From contig NZ_PYGD01000008.1 of assembly GCF_003014535.1 (NCBI RefSeq), positions 1 through 64,000 on the forward strand: a stretch of 64,000 nucleotides of DNA. The letters are read 5' to 3'. Numbering within the stretch: position 1 is the stretch's first letter; each line of letters begins with the position of its first letter. Shown here one piece after another: positions 44,491-54,328 of the stretch. The notes below the pieces were generated by a model. That model was not told where the DNA came from, did no database searches, and worked only from the letters and a program-made list of their open reading frames with translations. Source of the stretch: Taibaiella chishuiensis. Lineage in GTDB: Bacteria; Bacteroidota; Bacteroidia; Chitinophagales; Chitinophagaceae. The translations under genes and the position numbers were made by a program.

Positions 44491-45711
44491 TTAGTTAACG
44501 CTTACAGCACGCTGTACCAGTTCTGCCGCTTCACTCAGCAGGATGGCAGACTGTACTTTCAGGCCGCTTTCTTCGATCAGTTTCTTAGCTTCTTCGGCAT
44601 TGGTACCCTGCAGGCGCACGATGATCGGGATCTCGATATTACCCAGGTTTTTATAGGCTTCGATTACACCGGCTGCAACACGGTCGCAACGTACGATACC
44701 ACCGAAGATATTGATCAGGATTGCTTTTACGTTAGGATCCTTCATGATGATACGGAAACCGGCTTCTACGGTTTGCGCATTAGCGGTACCACCAACGTCC
44801 AGGAAATTGGCAGGCTGACCGCCGGCCAGCTGGATCATATCCATGGTAGCCATAGCCAGACCAGCACCGTTTACCATACAACCTACGTTACCGTCCAGTT
44901 TTACATAGTTCAGGTTAAACTCACCGGCTTCTACTTCGGTAGGATCTTCTTCAGACTTGTCGCGCAGGGCTTCTACATCTTTATGACGCATCAGGGCGTT
45001 ATCGTCCACGTTCATTTTACAATCCACGGCAATGATCTTGTCATCAGCAGATTTGAACAGCGGGTTGATCTCGAGCATCGAGCAATCGAGGCCTACATAT
45101 GCATTGTACAGGTTGGTGATGAATTTCACCATATTCTTTTGTGCTTCGCCGCTCAGGCCCAGGTTGAACGCGATGTTACGCGCCTGGAAGCCCTGCAGGG
45201 TAAAGCCAGGCTTAACCCACTCTTTGAAGATTTTTTCGGGAGTGCTGTGCGCTACTTCTTCGATGTCCATACCACCTTCGGTGCTGTACATGATCACGTT
45301 CTGTTTTTTAGCGCGGTCCAGCAGGATAGACAGGTAAAATTCTTTACGGTCGGATGGTCCGTCGTAGTACATATCTTTAGCCAGCAGGATCTTGCTTACC
45401 ACTTTACCCGCTTCGCCGGTCTGGATGGTAACCAGGGTATTGCCTAATATATTTTTAGCAGCAGTAGAGGCATCTTCAACACTTTTAACTACCTGAACGC
45501 CATGTTGGGAAGGTACTTCTTTCATGGTACCCTTACCCCGTCCACCGGCATGGATCTGCGCTTTCAGTACAGCAAATTTGCTTCCGGTTTCCGTAGCGAT
45601 CTGTTGGTAGGCCTTAGCGGCATCTTCAACACTTTCGACAGCAATACCTTCCTGTACAGGTACGTTGTATTGCTTTAATAGTTCTTTAGCTTGATATTCG
45701 TGAAGATTCAT
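44491..45711 (-). CDS. sucC: succinate-CoA ligase, beta subunit
   Basis: A 406-residue cytosolic enzyme with an ATP-grasp N-terminal domain (MNLHEYQAKELLKQYNVPVQEG ... AQIHAGGRGKGTMKEV) and the C-terminal CoA-ligase domain (GNVGCMVNGAGLAMATMDMI, NIFGGIVRCDRVAAGVIEA). It makes ATP or GTP from succinyl-CoA with SucD, in the TCA cycle. ATG 45711 gives the family N-terminus; the open frame continues 42 codons further without homology. sucD is not in the window. It fits with sucA and the mut operon nearby. Confidence 0.97.
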   Translation of the reverse strand: MNLHEYQAKELLKQYNVPVQEGIAVESVEDAAKAYQQIATETGSKFAVLKAQIHAGGRGKGTMKEVPSQHGVQVVKSVEDASTAAKNILGNTLVTIQTGEAGKVVSKILLAKDMYYDGPSDRKEFYLSILLDRAKKQNVIMYSTEGGMDIEEVAHSTPEKIFKEWVKPGFTLQGFQARNIAFNLGLSGEAQKNMVKFITNLYNAYVGLDCSMLEINPLFKSADDKIIAVDCKMNVDDNALMRHKDVEALRDKSEEDPTEVEAGEFNLNYVKLDGNVGCMVNGAGLAMATMDMIQLAGGQPANFLDVGGTANAQTVEAGFRIIMKDPNVKAILINIFGGIVRCDRVAAGVIEAYKNLGNIEIPIIVRLQGTNAEEAKKLIEESGLKVQSAILLSEAAELVQRAVSVN

Positions 45712-45820
45712 TTTTTTGAAAAATTTTGGCGAAGATAGTGTATAATTCAAAAAAAGTTGATTTTTTTCGCTGCCGGAACAAGACGCAAATCCTGCCATAG
45801 CGTGATTTCCCCGGCCAATC

Positions 45821-46975
45821 ATGACAATTATCATCATTTCACTTACCCTCTTCTTTATATATGTAGCACTGATGCTGATGTACAGCCGTGGCTGGCACAG
45901 GCAGCCCGGTTATACCCCACCGGGATCTACGCCTGCTACTACCGTTACGGTCATTATCCCGGCCCGTAACGAAGCCGGGAATATAGGGCCCTGCCTGCAG
46001 TCCATACTGGACAACGGTTATCCCCCTGCCCTGCTCGAGATCCTGTTGATCGACGATTTCTCCACCGACGATACCGGAGCCCTGGGCGATGCCCTGCTCA
46101 CCGGCGGCAAAGGCCGCGTACTGCGGCTGCAGGACTACCTCTCCAAAGATGAACGCCTGAACTCGTATAAGAAAAAGGCCCTGGAAATAGCCATCGGCGA
46201 GGCCCAAGGCGAACTGATCATCACCACCGACGCTGACTGTATCGTACCGCCCCACTGGTTGCAAAACATAACCGGCATTTATGAACAGGAACAGGCCGTA
46301 TTCGTTGCAGCCCCCGTAAGCTTTACACCCGGCAATAGCCGCGGCGCAAAGGATACGCTGTATTATTTCCAGTCGCTCGACTTTATGACCATGCAGGGCA
46401 TTACCGCAGCTTCGGTAAAGATGAACCTGGGCAATATGTGCAACGGCGCCAACCTGGCCTTCAGTAAGGCCGCTTTTAATACAGTGGGTGGTTATAAAGG
46501 TATAGACCATATTGCCTCGGGCGACGATATGTTGCTAATGCATAAGATGCAGCAACAATACCCCGGCCGTATTGCTTACCTGAAATCAGAGCACGCCATT
46601 GTGGCTACAGCCGCACAGCCCGGCTGGCGCGACTTCCTGAACCAGCGCATCCGCTGGTCGTCGAAGGCAGACAAGTATGATGATAAAAAACTAATCGTCA
46701 TTTTAGCTTTTATTTATCTATTTAATCTTAGCTTTATTGCGTTGTTTGCAGCAGGTTTTTTCCAGGTTTATTACTGGTTGTGGCTATTCGGCATACTTTT
46801 TGCCAAAACGTTGATAGAACTGGTTTTCCTGGTACCTGTAGCCCGGTTTTACGGCAAGCAGCGCGAGCTCTGGTATTTCCCTTTATTACAACCCCTGCAT
46901 ATCCTGTATATCATTGCAGCGGGCTTCCTGGGAAAATTCGGCAGCTACCAGTGGAAAGGGAGGACCGTTAAATAA
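45821..46975 (+). CDS. family 2 glycosyltransferase, membrane-bound
   Basis: A 384-residue processive-type GT2. The N-terminal membrane helix (TIIIISLTLFFIYVALMLMY) precedes the catalytic domain with VTVIIPARNEAGNIGPCL and DDFSTDDT, then TTDADCIV (DxD-like metal site), GDDML, and the Q-x-x-R-W motif (QRIRW). Three hydrophobic C-terminal segments follow. The fold resembles chitin or hyaluronan synthases; the donor sugar is unknown. Its start lies 110 nt from that of sucC, divergently. Confidence 0.9.
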   Translation: MTIIIISLTLFFIYVALMLMYSRGWHRQPGYTPPGSTPATTVTVIIPARNEAGNIGPCLQSILDNGYPPALLEILLIDDFSTDDTGALGDALLTGGKGRVLRLQDYLSKDERLNSYKKKALEIAIGEAQGELIITTDADCIVPPHWLQNITGIYEQEQAVFVAAPVSFTPGNSRGAKDTLYYFQSLDFMTMQGITAASVKMNLGNMCNGANLAFSKAAFNTVGGYKGIDHIASGDDMLLMHKMQQQYPGRIAYLKSEHAIVATAAQPGWRDFLNQRIRWSSKADKYDDKKLIVILAFIYLFNLSFIALFAAGFFQVYYWLWLFGILFAKTLIELVFLVPVARFYGKQRELWYFPLLQPLHILYIIAAGFLGKFGSYQWKGRTVK

Positions 46976-47000
46976 TACCCGAACCCCAAAATTTATTGCT

Positions 47001-47420
47001 ATGCGCAAGACCATATTTTTCGTTGCTCTTATCCTGGTGGCTTCTATTTCAGGCTATATCTACTTTAAGTATTATAACCGCTACGACGAAGGGCAACGGG
47101 AAGGCATCCTGTACAGTTTTTCGCGTAAGGGCGATGTGTTCAAAACCTATGAAGGCGTGATCCTCCAACCGGGTCTGCGTTCTGCACGCACCGGCGGACT
47201 CAACACCAACGAATTTCACTTCTCCGTTACCGACGAATCGGTGGCCGACTCGCTTAAAAACCTGATCGGGATGCAGATACGGGTGCATTATAACCAATAC
47301 CGCAGGAGCCTTCCCTGGCGCGGCGAGAACAACAATAACGACAACAAGGACAAGGGGCAGTACATCGTCGATAAGATCGAAGCCGCTACAAAAGCGGATA
47401 ATCCGTATAATACGTTTTAG
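47001..47420 (+). CDS. conserved membrane-anchored protein of unknown function
   Basis: A 139-residue protein with a single N-terminal membrane helix (TIFFVALILVASISGYIYF), then a small soluble domain with EGQREGILYSFSRKGDVFKTYEGVILQPGL and VRVHYNQYRRSLPWRGEN-like content. Small proteins with this layout recur in Bacteroidota; I know of no established function. ATG 47001 is chosen because the preceding 29 open codons lack homology and overlap the glycosyltransferase gene. The TAG stop merges directly into a TTAGGTATTAG repeat tract. Confidence 0.75.
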   Translation: MRKTIFFVALILVASISGYIYFKYYNRYDEGQREGILYSFSRKGDVFKTYEGVILQPGLRSARTGGLNTNEFHFSVTDESVADSLKNLIGMQIRVHYNQYRRSLPWRGENNNNDNKDKGQYIVDKIEAATKADNPYNTF

Positions 47421-47870
47421 GTATTAGGTTTTAGATATTAGATTTTAGATATGAGATGTGAGATGTGAGATCTGAGATTTTAGATTTTAGTAGCGGGTAG
47501 TACTTCGGTAAAGCCGGCTAACCGGTAAGCTCCTTCGCTGCGCTCAGGATGACAACTGACACTTCAACAGTTTAAAATTCAAAACTCAAAATTCAAAACT
47601 ACCCTGCTGCGCTCAGGATGACAATCGTCCTCTTGATACCTGGCGCCTTACACGCTAATAAAGCCAACTTACCGATGAGCTCCTTCGCTGCGCTCAGGAT
47701 GACAACTGACACTTCAACAGTTTAAAATTCAAAACTCAAAATTCAAAACTACCCTGCTGCGCTCAGGATGACAATCGTCCTCTTGGTACTTGATACTTGC
47801 TACTTGATACTTTCTACTTGATACTTTCTACTTGATACTTGCTACCTGATACCTGATACTAAAATATCTA
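47421..47870. repeat. intergenic repeat cluster 5
   Basis: A TTAGATATTAG-type tract begins at the stop of the previous gene. Two variant hairpin cores follow (near 47530-47550 and about 150 nt downstream, with outer-pair change). Two AT-rich modules (TTTAAAATTCAAAACTC) are each followed by a half-hairpin GCTGCGCTCAGGATGACAA. A CTTGATACTT(G/T)CTA tandem (about 47790-47860) ends the cluster. Confidence 0.82.
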
Positions 47871-47873
47871 AAG

Positions 47874-47881
47874 TATATTTG
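47874..47881 (+). promoter_or_regulatory. -7 element of the mut operon
   Basis: TATATTTG is an exact consensus match 37 nt before the mutA ATG, just past the repeat cluster. No clear -33 TTTG is seen. Confidence 0.45.
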
Positions 47882-47917
47882 CCGGGTATTTTCCGTACAA
47901 GCAGATTTACACGAATT

Positions 47918-49246
47918 ATGGAGCAACTATTTTCAGGGTTTGCCACTGCCGATGCCGATGCATGGAAAGCACGGATCGTCAAAGACCTTAAAGGCATTAC
48001 CTTCGAACAGCTGTCCGTTACCGACCGTAATGGTATTACTGTTCACCCTTTTTATACCCTAGAAGACGAACCCGAACCCGCCGCCGCTTTGTTCGGTAAA
48101 CCCGAATGGGAGATCTGCGCGGCGATCGAAGTGGGCGACTGCAAAGCAGCCAACCAACTGGCATTGAAAGAACTGCAGGGAGGCGCCTCCGGACTTTTCT
48201 TTACCGTTAACGATCCCGTAGACTTCGACCTGCTGCTGCAGGATATCGAGATCCGTTATATCTATACCCATTTTTCGCTTTCGGGCAACGAACAGGACTT
48301 CGTAACGGCCTTCCTGCAATACCTGGAAGCGCAGCAAATCGACCCGGCACAACTGAATTGCAGTATTGCCTTCGACCCGGTAACGCCCTACCTGCAAATC
48401 GGCGAATGGATCGAGGACGATCCGCGTGCCGCATTTCTTGCCTTTACAGAAACAGCCAAAGACTTCACCGCGGTTTGTGTGGATGCCTCCGCCTTCCAGA
48501 ACGCCGGCGCCAACAGCACGCTGGAGCTGGCCTGCGCCCTGGCCCAGTTAAATGAATACCTGCACTGGATGGACGAAGCGGGTCGTACAGCCGGCATTCG
48601 TAAAATACACCTGACACTGGCCACCGGCACCGGTTTTTTTGAAGAGATCGCGAAGCTGCGCGCCCTGCAACAGTTATTACCCCTGCTGCTGCAGCCTTAT
48701 AACTGCAACCCGGCCCTGCACCTGCATATCGAAACGAGCGGCACTTACCGTTCGCGCTTCGACGCCTACAGCAACCTGCTGCGTGATACCATTGCGGGCA
48801 TGGCCGGTGTGATCGGCGGCTGTAACAGCCTGCTGATACGGGCTTTCGACGAAAATGTAAAGGAAACCAATGGTTTCAGCAGCCGTATGAGCCGCAACCA
48901 GCAACTGGTATTCCGCGACGAAAGTTACCTCGACAAAGTAGCCGATGTCGCCGCCGGATCTTATTATCTCGAATCCTTGACCAGCCAGATCGCAGCGCAG
49001 GCCTGGCAACAGTTCCAGGCCATAGAGCAGGAAGGCGGCCTGATCGCATCCTTTGCCTCCGGCACCCTCAGACAACAAATAGAAACCCAGGCTGCTGCCT
49101 GGATACAGGAATATAAAGAAGGCAAACGCATACTGATCGGGGTGAACAAATACCCGAACGCAACGGATATGCCCGTACCGGAAACCAGGCAGGAAACCGC
49201 AGGCCCCGGCATCCGGTATGTAAAACTGACCGAACACCTGGTTTAA
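47918..49246 (+). CDS. mutA: methylmalonyl-CoA mutase, small subunit
   Basis: A 442-residue subunit related to the catalytic TIM-barrel domain of methylmalonyl-CoA mutase (DAWKARIVKDLKGITFEQL, YTLEDEPEPAAALFGKPEWEICAAIEV). It lacks a B12-binding domain. Many small subunits are about 600 residues and keep a degenerate one, so this is a short form. It pairs with MutB in conversion between succinyl-CoA and methylmalonyl-CoA. ATG 47918 is favoured over an upstream start at 47879. First gene of the mut operon. Confidence 0.94.
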   Translation: MEQLFSGFATADADAWKARIVKDLKGITFEQLSVTDRNGITVHPFYTLEDEPEPAAALFGKPEWEICAAIEVGDCKAANQLALKELQGGASGLFFTVNDPVDFDLLLQDIEIRYIYTHFSLSGNEQDFVTAFLQYLEAQQIDPAQLNCSIAFDPVTPYLQIGEWIEDDPRAAFLAFTETAKDFTAVCVDASAFQNAGANSTLELACALAQLNEYLHWMDEAGRTAGIRKIHLTLATGTGFFEEIAKLRALQQLLPLLLQPYNCNPALHLHIETSGTYRSRFDAYSNLLRDTIAGMAGVIGGCNSLLIRAFDENVKETNGFSSRMSRNQQLVFRDESYLDKVADVAAGSYYLESLTSQIAAQAWQQFQAIEQEGGLIASFASGTLRQQIETQAAAWIQEYKEGKRILIGVNKYPNATDMPVPETRQETAGPGIRYVKLTEHLV

Positions 49247-49258
49247 ACCGGATACAAG

Positions 49259-49819
49259 ATGAGCGATACATTGGAAACCACAAGGCTGCTGCTCCGGAAG
49301 GTAACCCCGGAGACTTACCAGGAGGTATTTACCCGGTACACCATGGCTGAGGCCATGGCCTTTTTCGGTTGCGCCAGTGCTGAAGAACTACAGCAGGAAA
49401 AGCAAAAACTGGAAGGCGGTCTGAGCACCTACCGGACTTCGATGTTGGTATTTCACCTGGTAGAAAAGAGCTCGGGCAGGACCATAGGCAAATGCGGGTA
49501 CCATACCTGGTACAAAGAACATGCCCGCGCCGAGATCGGTTATGGCTTGCTGTGCGACAGCGACAAGAATAAAGGGTTTATGAAAGAAGCCTTTATGCCG
49601 GTACTGCAATACGGTTTCAACGATATGCAGCTCAACCGGGTTGAAGCCCTGATCAGCCCGGCAAACGAGCCCTCGCAACGGTTGGTACTGGCCCACGGCT
49701 TTAGCCGGGAAGGGCTGCTGCGGGAACATTACTGTAAGAACGGCCGGCTCGAAGACTCGCTTGTCTTTGCCCTATTAAAGAAAGAATTCAATATCACTCC
49801 ATATCAAAATAACGCTTAA
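49259..49819 (+). CDS. RimJ/RimL-type GNAT acetyltransferase inside the mut operon
   Basis: A 186-residue N-acetyltransferase with the RimJ/RimL-type signature. It has LETTRLLLRKVTPETYQEVF at the start, GYHTWYKEHARAEIGYGLL in the middle, then NRVEALISPANEPSQRLVLAHGFSREGLLREHY (split). It sits 12 nt after mutA and 15 nt before mutB, in the same direction, so it is co-transcribed. Whether it modifies the mutase is unknown; the arrangement is unusual. Confidence 0.88.
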   Translation: MSDTLETTRLLLRKVTPETYQEVFTRYTMAEAMAFFGCASAEELQQEKQKLEGGLSTYRTSMLVFHLVEKSSGRTIGKCGYHTWYKEHARAEIGYGLLCDSDKNKGFMKEAFMPVLQYGFNDMQLNRVEALISPANEPSQRLVLAHGFSREGLLREHYCKNGRLEDSLVFALLKKEFNITPYQNNA

Positions 49820-49834
49820 AACAGCGTACGATAC

Positions 49835-51982
49835 ATGCGTAAAGATTTTTCTCAAATACAATACAAAGCCGGCAATAAAGCGCCGGTATCCTCCCCCGGC
49901 GATGAGGCAGCACCCGACGTGTTCAGGACGGCAGAGGATATCGATGTAAAAAAGACCTATACGATTGCCGATATCGGGGATAAGCAACAACTGCATTTTG
50001 CAGCGGGTATTACGCCCTTCCTGCGCGGTCCCTACAGCAGCATGTATGTACAGAAGCCCTGGACCATACGCCAGTATGCGGGTTTCAGTACGGCAGAAGA
50101 AAGTAATGCCTTTTACCGCAGGAACCTTGCCGCAGGCCAGAAAGGCCTTTCGGTGGCCTTCGACCTGGCCACGCACCGGGGCTACGACAGCGACCACGAA
50201 CGCGTGGTGGGCGATGTGGGTAAAGCCGGTGTGGCGATCGACTCCATCCTGGATATGAAGATCCTGTTCGACCAGATACCGCTGGACGAAATGAGTGTTT
50301 CGATGACCATGAACGGCGCCGTACTGCCCATCCTTTCGTTTTATATCGTAGCTGCCGAAGAACAGGGTGTGAGCATGGATAAACTGAGCGGCACCATACA
50401 GAACGATATCCTGAAAGAGTTCATGGTGCGTAATACCTATGTGTATCCGCCCGAAGCTTCGATGCGCATCATTGCCGATATTTTCGAGTTTACTTCGCAA
50501 AACATGCCCAAGTTCAACTCCATATCGATAAGCGGTTATCATATGCAGGAAGCGGGCGCTACCGCCGATATCGAACTGGCTTATACCCTGGCCGACGGCC
50601 TTGAGTATATCCGCACCGGTATCAAGGCCGGCCTGGCCATCGACGATTTCGCACCGCGCCTGTCGTTCTTCTGGGCTATTGGTATGAATCATTTTATGGA
50701 GATCGCCAAAATGCGTGCTGCGCGCATGCTCTGGGCCAAACTGGTCAAACAGTTCGACCCGCAAAAGGAAAAGAGCATGGCCTTGCGTACCCATTGCCAG
50801 ACCAGCGGCTGGAGCCTTACCGAACAGGACCCCTTCAACAATGTGACCCGTACCTGTGTAGAAGCCCTGGCCGCAGCCATGGGACATACACAGAGCCTGC
50901 ATACCAATGCGCTGGATGAAGCCATTGCCCTGCCTACCGATTTCAGCGCCCGTATTGCCCGTAATACGCAGATCATCCTGCAACAGGAAACCGATATCTG
51001 CCGTACGGTAGACCCCTGGGGCGGTTCCTATTACGTGGAGTACCTTACCGAACAACTGGCCCGTAAAGCCTGGACGCTGATCGAAGAAGTAGAACAGCTG
51101 GGTGGTATGGCCAAAGCGATCGAGACCGGCGTACCCAAAATGCGTATCGAAGAAGCGGCTGCCCGCAAGCAGGCCCGTATCGACAGTGGCAAAGACGTGA
51201 TCGTGGGCGTAAATAATTATCTTACCGACGAACCCTCCAATATCGAAATCCTGGATGTAGATAACGCCAGGGTACGGATACAGCAGATCGAAAGACTGCA
51301 ACAATTAAAAGCCGTCCGCGACGAAGCTAAGGTACAACAGGCGCTGGATGCCATTACCGAAGCTGCCCGCAGCGGCAAAGGCAACCTGCTGGCCCTGGGC
51401 ATCGAAGCCGCAAGGCTCCGGGCCACACTGGGCGAGATCTCCTTTGCCATGGAAAAAATATACGGCCGTTACCAGGCCCGTATCCGCTCTATCGCCGGGG
51501 TATACTCCAAAGAAATTGCTATGGACAAAAACTTCCAGGAGGCCCGGCAACTGGCCGACGACTTTGCAGCGCTTGATGGCCGCCGGCCGCGTATCATGAT
51601 CGCCAAGATGGGCCAGGATGGCCACGATCGCGGCGCCAAGGTAATTGCGACCAGCTTCGCCGACCTGGGCTTCGATGTGGATATCGGTCCGCTGTTCCAG
51701 ACGCCGGCCGAAGCAGCCAAACAAGCCGTAGAGAACGATGTGCATATACTGGGCGTATCGAGCCTGGCCGCGGGTCATAAGACCCTGGTGCCACAGGTGA
51801 TCGAAGAACTGAAGCAATATGGCCGTGAAGATATTATGGTGGTCGCCGGCGGTGTGATCCCGCAACAGGATTACGACTTCCTGTTCCAGGCGGGCGTAGC
51901 CTTTGTATTCGGGCCGGGAACGATTATTGCCAAAAGCGCGAAAGACGTATTGAATAAACTGATCGAAATGCACGAAGCATGA
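49835..51982 (+). CDS. mutB: methylmalonyl-CoA mutase, large subunit
   Basis: A 715-residue catalytic subunit of normal length. The substrate-binding TIM-barrel has the family block [42 protein letters not shown] (in pieces). The C-terminal B12-binding domain (about 580-715) has DGHDRG with the cobalt-ligating His, then SSLAAGHK and [14 protein letters not shown]. It interconverts (R)-methylmalonyl-CoA and succinyl-CoA using adenosylcobalamin. It overlaps the next gene by 4 nt (ATGA). Confidence 0.97.
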   Translation: MRKDFSQIQYKAGNKAPVSSPGDEAAPDVFRTAEDIDVKKTYTIADIGDKQQLHFAAGITPFLRGPYSSMYVQKPWTIRQYAGFSTAEESNAFYRRNLAAGQKGLSVAFDLATHRGYDSDHERVVGDVGKAGVAIDSILDMKILFDQIPLDEMSVSMTMNGAVLPILSFYIVAAEEQGVSMDKLSGTIQNDILKEFMVRNTYVYPPEASMRIIADIFEFTSQNMPKFNSISISGYHMQEAGATADIELAYTLADGLEYIRTGIKAGLAIDDFAPRLSFFWAIGMNHFMEIAKMRAARMLWAKLVKQFDPQKEKSMALRTHCQTSGWSLTEQDPFNNVTRTCVEALAAAMGHTQSLHTNALDEAIALPTDFSARIARNTQIILQQETDICRTVDPWGGSYYVEYLTEQLARKAWTLIEEVEQLGGMAKAIETGVPKMRIEEAAARKQARIDSGKDVIVGVNNYLTDEPSNIEILDVDNARVRIQQIERLQQLKAVRDEAKVQQALDAITEAARSGKGNLLALGIEAARLRATLGEISFAMEKIYGRYQARIRSIAGVYSKEIAMDKNFQEARQLADDFAALDGRRPRIMIAKMGQDGHDRGAKVIATSFADLGFDVDIGPLFQTPAEAAKQAVENDVHILGVSSLAAGHKTLVPQVIEELKQYGREDIMVVAGGVIPQQDYDFLFQAGVAFVFGPGTIIAKSAKDVLNKLIEMHEA

Positions 51983-52500
51983 TCCTGTTACTGCTCTGGA
52001 TATTTTTTATAGCGATCACAGCAATGTATACGCCATCGATATTGCGGATACTATCCAATAACCGTAGTAAAAGAAAACAAGCTGCACTGTACAGCGAGGC
52101 AGTGCTCAATGCAGGTGCTGACCAGGACCCGCTTGCTGCTGAACTGGATTTTGCCCTGGCAACGATCAGTACGGATAAAGATATCGCAGCAATCCGCGAA
52201 CTGCTGGCCCGCAACGCGGAAACGATCAGCCCCTTTTTCGTGATCGAAACCGTATCCGTATGTTCCGGCAACAGCTTTCTGATTGCCGGCAACTTTACCG
52301 GCACCCGGCAGACCGCAAGGCAAAGAACAATAGGCGTAACGATTTGGGAAACATCGATGGAACGTTTGTATGCCGGCAATATGGTGGTACAACAAAACGA
52401 AGACCGGTCCGTAACCTTACGTTCGGTATTTCCCGAAGACAAGGAGCATGACCTTTATATCCGTGATTTTATCAGCAGTTTTAAACGATTGATATCATGA
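51979..52500 (+). CDS. unknown membrane-anchored protein in the mut operon
   Basis: A 173-residue protein I do not recognise. One N-terminal membrane helix ([16 protein letters not shown]) is followed by a soluble domain with helical and beta segments ([29 protein letters not shown], then [21 protein letters not shown]). It overlaps mutB by 4 nt and is overlapped by the thioesterase gene, so translational coupling is likely. Function is unknown. Confidence 0.72.
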   Translation: MILLLLWIFFIAITAMYTPSILRILSNNRSKRKQAALYSEAVLNAGADQDPLAAELDFALATISTDKDIAAIRELLARNAETISPFFVIETVSVCSGNSFLIAGNFTGTRQTARQRTIGVTIWETSMERLYAGNMVVQQNEDRSVTLRSVFPEDKEHDLYIRDFISSFKRLIS

Positions 52501-52889
52501 ATTTCTACACCCGCAAACTGATCAAACCGGAAGATCTTAATGCCCGGAACACCTTATTCGGCGGCAGCCTGCTGCGCTGGATCGACGAAGAGGCGGCGAT
52601 CTATACCATCATACAGCTGGGTACCAATAAAGTAGTGACCAAGTATATGTCAGAGATCAATTTCGTGAGTTCGGCACGGCAGGGCGATATCGTAGAGCTG
52701 GGTATCAAAGCCACGGCCTTCGGGCGAACCTCGCTTACCCTGGCTTGCCAGGTGCGGAACAAGATCACCCAAAACCTGATCCTGACTATAGAAAAGATCG
52801 TTTTTGTGAGTGTCGACGACGAAGGCGTTCCTTTCCCGCATGGCAAAACAGAGATTACCTATTCGGACGAAAGGCTGCGCGAAGAATGA
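52497..52889 (+). CDS. acyl-CoA thioesterase (hotdog fold, YciA-like)
   Basis: A 130-residue hotdog-fold enzyme. The block NARNTLFGGSLLRWIDEEAAIYTI is the typical thioesterase active-site region, and VSSARQGDIVELGIKATAFGRTSL is the central hotdog strand. It probably hydrolyses short acyl-CoA and would regulate free CoA pools beside the methylmalonyl-CoA pathway (inference). It overlaps both neighbours by 4 nt. Confidence 0.9.
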   Translation: MNFYTRKLIKPEDLNARNTLFGGSLLRWIDEEAAIYTIIQLGTNKVVTKYMSEINFVSSARQGDIVELGIKATAFGRTSLTLACQVRNKITQNLILTIEKIVFVSVDDEGVPFPHGKTEITYSDERLREE

Positions 52890-53335
52890 TCAAGGGAGCA
52901 ATGATCACCGGCCTGTGGCGTGAGGTATACGGCCTATATGCCGGTCAGTCAGTATGCGATGAACGGCAGGTATACCGGACCACAGACCGCTATTTTGAAA
53001 AGTACGTATTGCAGACAGACCGCGGCGTATACGAAATATGGGCCGGTGGTTGCCGGAAGAAAGATATACCGCTGGACGACTTTGAGCCCTGTACGGACTT
53101 CGAAAGCTTGCATGGGCTAACCGTAGTTAACGTAAAATGTAATGCAACCACCCTGGCCTTAAAGCTGGACAACGATGCCTGTTTTATAGTTGGGCTGTGC
53201 CCCGAACCCAATGCATTCGGACATCCGGAACGGTATCTAAAACTGCTACAGCAGGCATTTACGCAGGGAACTGCCCCGGAAACCGGCCTATGGTTTGAGC
53301 AGTCGCTCAAAGAAACAGAAGATTTTTCTGCTTAA
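52886..53335 (+). CDS. unknown protein in the mut operon
   Basis: A 149-residue soluble protein I cannot place. The start ATG 52886 overlaps the thioesterase stop (ATGA), giving MIKGAMITGLWREVYGLYAG; ATG 52901 is an alternative. It contains VYEIWAGGCRKKDIPLDDFEP and ALKLDNDACFIVGLCPEPNAFGH, with several cysteines but no classic motif. It lies 15 nt before the meaB start. Function is unknown. Confidence 0.7.
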   Translation: MIKGAMITGLWREVYGLYAGQSVCDERQVYRTTDRYFEKYVLQTDRGVYEIWAGGCRKKDIPLDDFEPCTDFESLHGLTVVNVKCNATTLALKLDNDACFIVGLCPEPNAFGHPERYLKLLQQAFTQGTAPETGLWFEQSLKETEDFSA

Positions 53336-53350
53336 CACAAAACTATTTTT

Positions 53351-54328
53351 TTGCGTCATAAACTCCATATACCCGATTATATAGCTGGCCTTAAACAAGG
53401 TAGTATTGCTACGCTGAGCCGTGCCATAACCCTCATTGAATCGACCAGGGCCGAACACCAGCAACTGGCTGCCGAACTGATCGACGCTATCCTGCCCCTG
53501 ACCGGCAATGCCGTGCGCATAGGCATTACAGGCGTGCCCGGTGTAGGCAAAAGCACTTTTATCGAATCGTTTGGTATGCACCTGATCGGTAAAGGAAAAA
53601 AGGTAGCCGTACTGGCCATCGACCCATCGAGCAGCATCAGCAAAGGCAGTATACTCGGCGATAAGACCCGCATGGAGCAACTATCGGTGCATCCATCGGC
53701 CTTTATACGGCCATCGGCTGCCAGCGGCAGCCTGGGCGGCGTTACCTATAAAACAAGAGAGGCCACCCTGCTTTGCGAAGCTGCGGGCTTCGATACCATC
53801 ATTATCGAAACGGTGGGCGTGGGCCAGAGTGAAACGGAGGTGAGCCATATAACCGACTTTTTCCTGCTGCTGATGCTGGCCGGAGCCGGCGATGAACTGC
53901 AGGGTATTAAACGGGGTATTATGGAAATGGCCGACGGGCTGGTGATTACGAAAGCGGATGGTCAAAATATCGATAAAGCAAAAATGGCGCGTGGCGAATA
54001 TGCACGGGCCCTGCATTTCCTGCCTCCTCATCCCTCCGGCTGGATACCGGAAGTAAAAATATGTTCTTCTTACGAACATTCGGGTATCGCGGAAGTAGAC
54101 GCGATGATCGAAAAATACATACAACATCAAACAGCCAACCATTACCTCGTACAAAAACGCAAAGAACAGAACCTGTTTGCCTTTCAGCGCCTGCTGAACG
54201 AACAGCTGCGCCAGGTGCTCTTTTCCCGCCCCGGACTTAAAGAACAAATCCTGCAACTGGAACAGGACATCAGCGCCGGGCATACCAGCCCCTACTCTGC
54301 CGTACGCAAGGTGAGTGGATTAATTTAG
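53351..54328 (+). CDS. meaB: methylmalonyl-CoA mutase-associated GTPase MeaB (TTG start)
   Basis: A 325-residue G3E-family P-loop GTPase that protects and reactivates methylmalonyl-CoA mutase. The P-loop is GVPGVGKST (about 60-68), with the switch/Mg block DPSSSISKGSILGDKTRM, IIIETVGVGQSE (G3) and TKADGQN (G4). There is no ATG near the N-terminus: the frame is open back to the previous gene's stop, and only TTG at 53351 or ATT at 53345 can start it. It is last in the mut operon. Confidence 0.94.
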   Translation: MRHKLHIPDYIAGLKQGSIATLSRAITLIESTRAEHQQLAAELIDAILPLTGNAVRIGITGVPGVGKSTFIESFGMHLIGKGKKVAVLAIDPSSSISKGSILGDKTRMEQLSVHPSAFIRPSAASGSLGGVTYKTREATLLCEAAGFDTIIIETVGVGQSETEVSHITDFFLLLMLAGAGDELQGIKRGIMEMADGLVITKADGQNIDKAKMARGEYARALHFLPPHPSGWIPEVKICSSYEHSGIAEVDAMIEKYIQHQTANHYLVQKRKEQNLFAFQRLLNEQLRQVLFSRPGLKEQILQLEQDISAGHTSPYSAVRKVSGLI

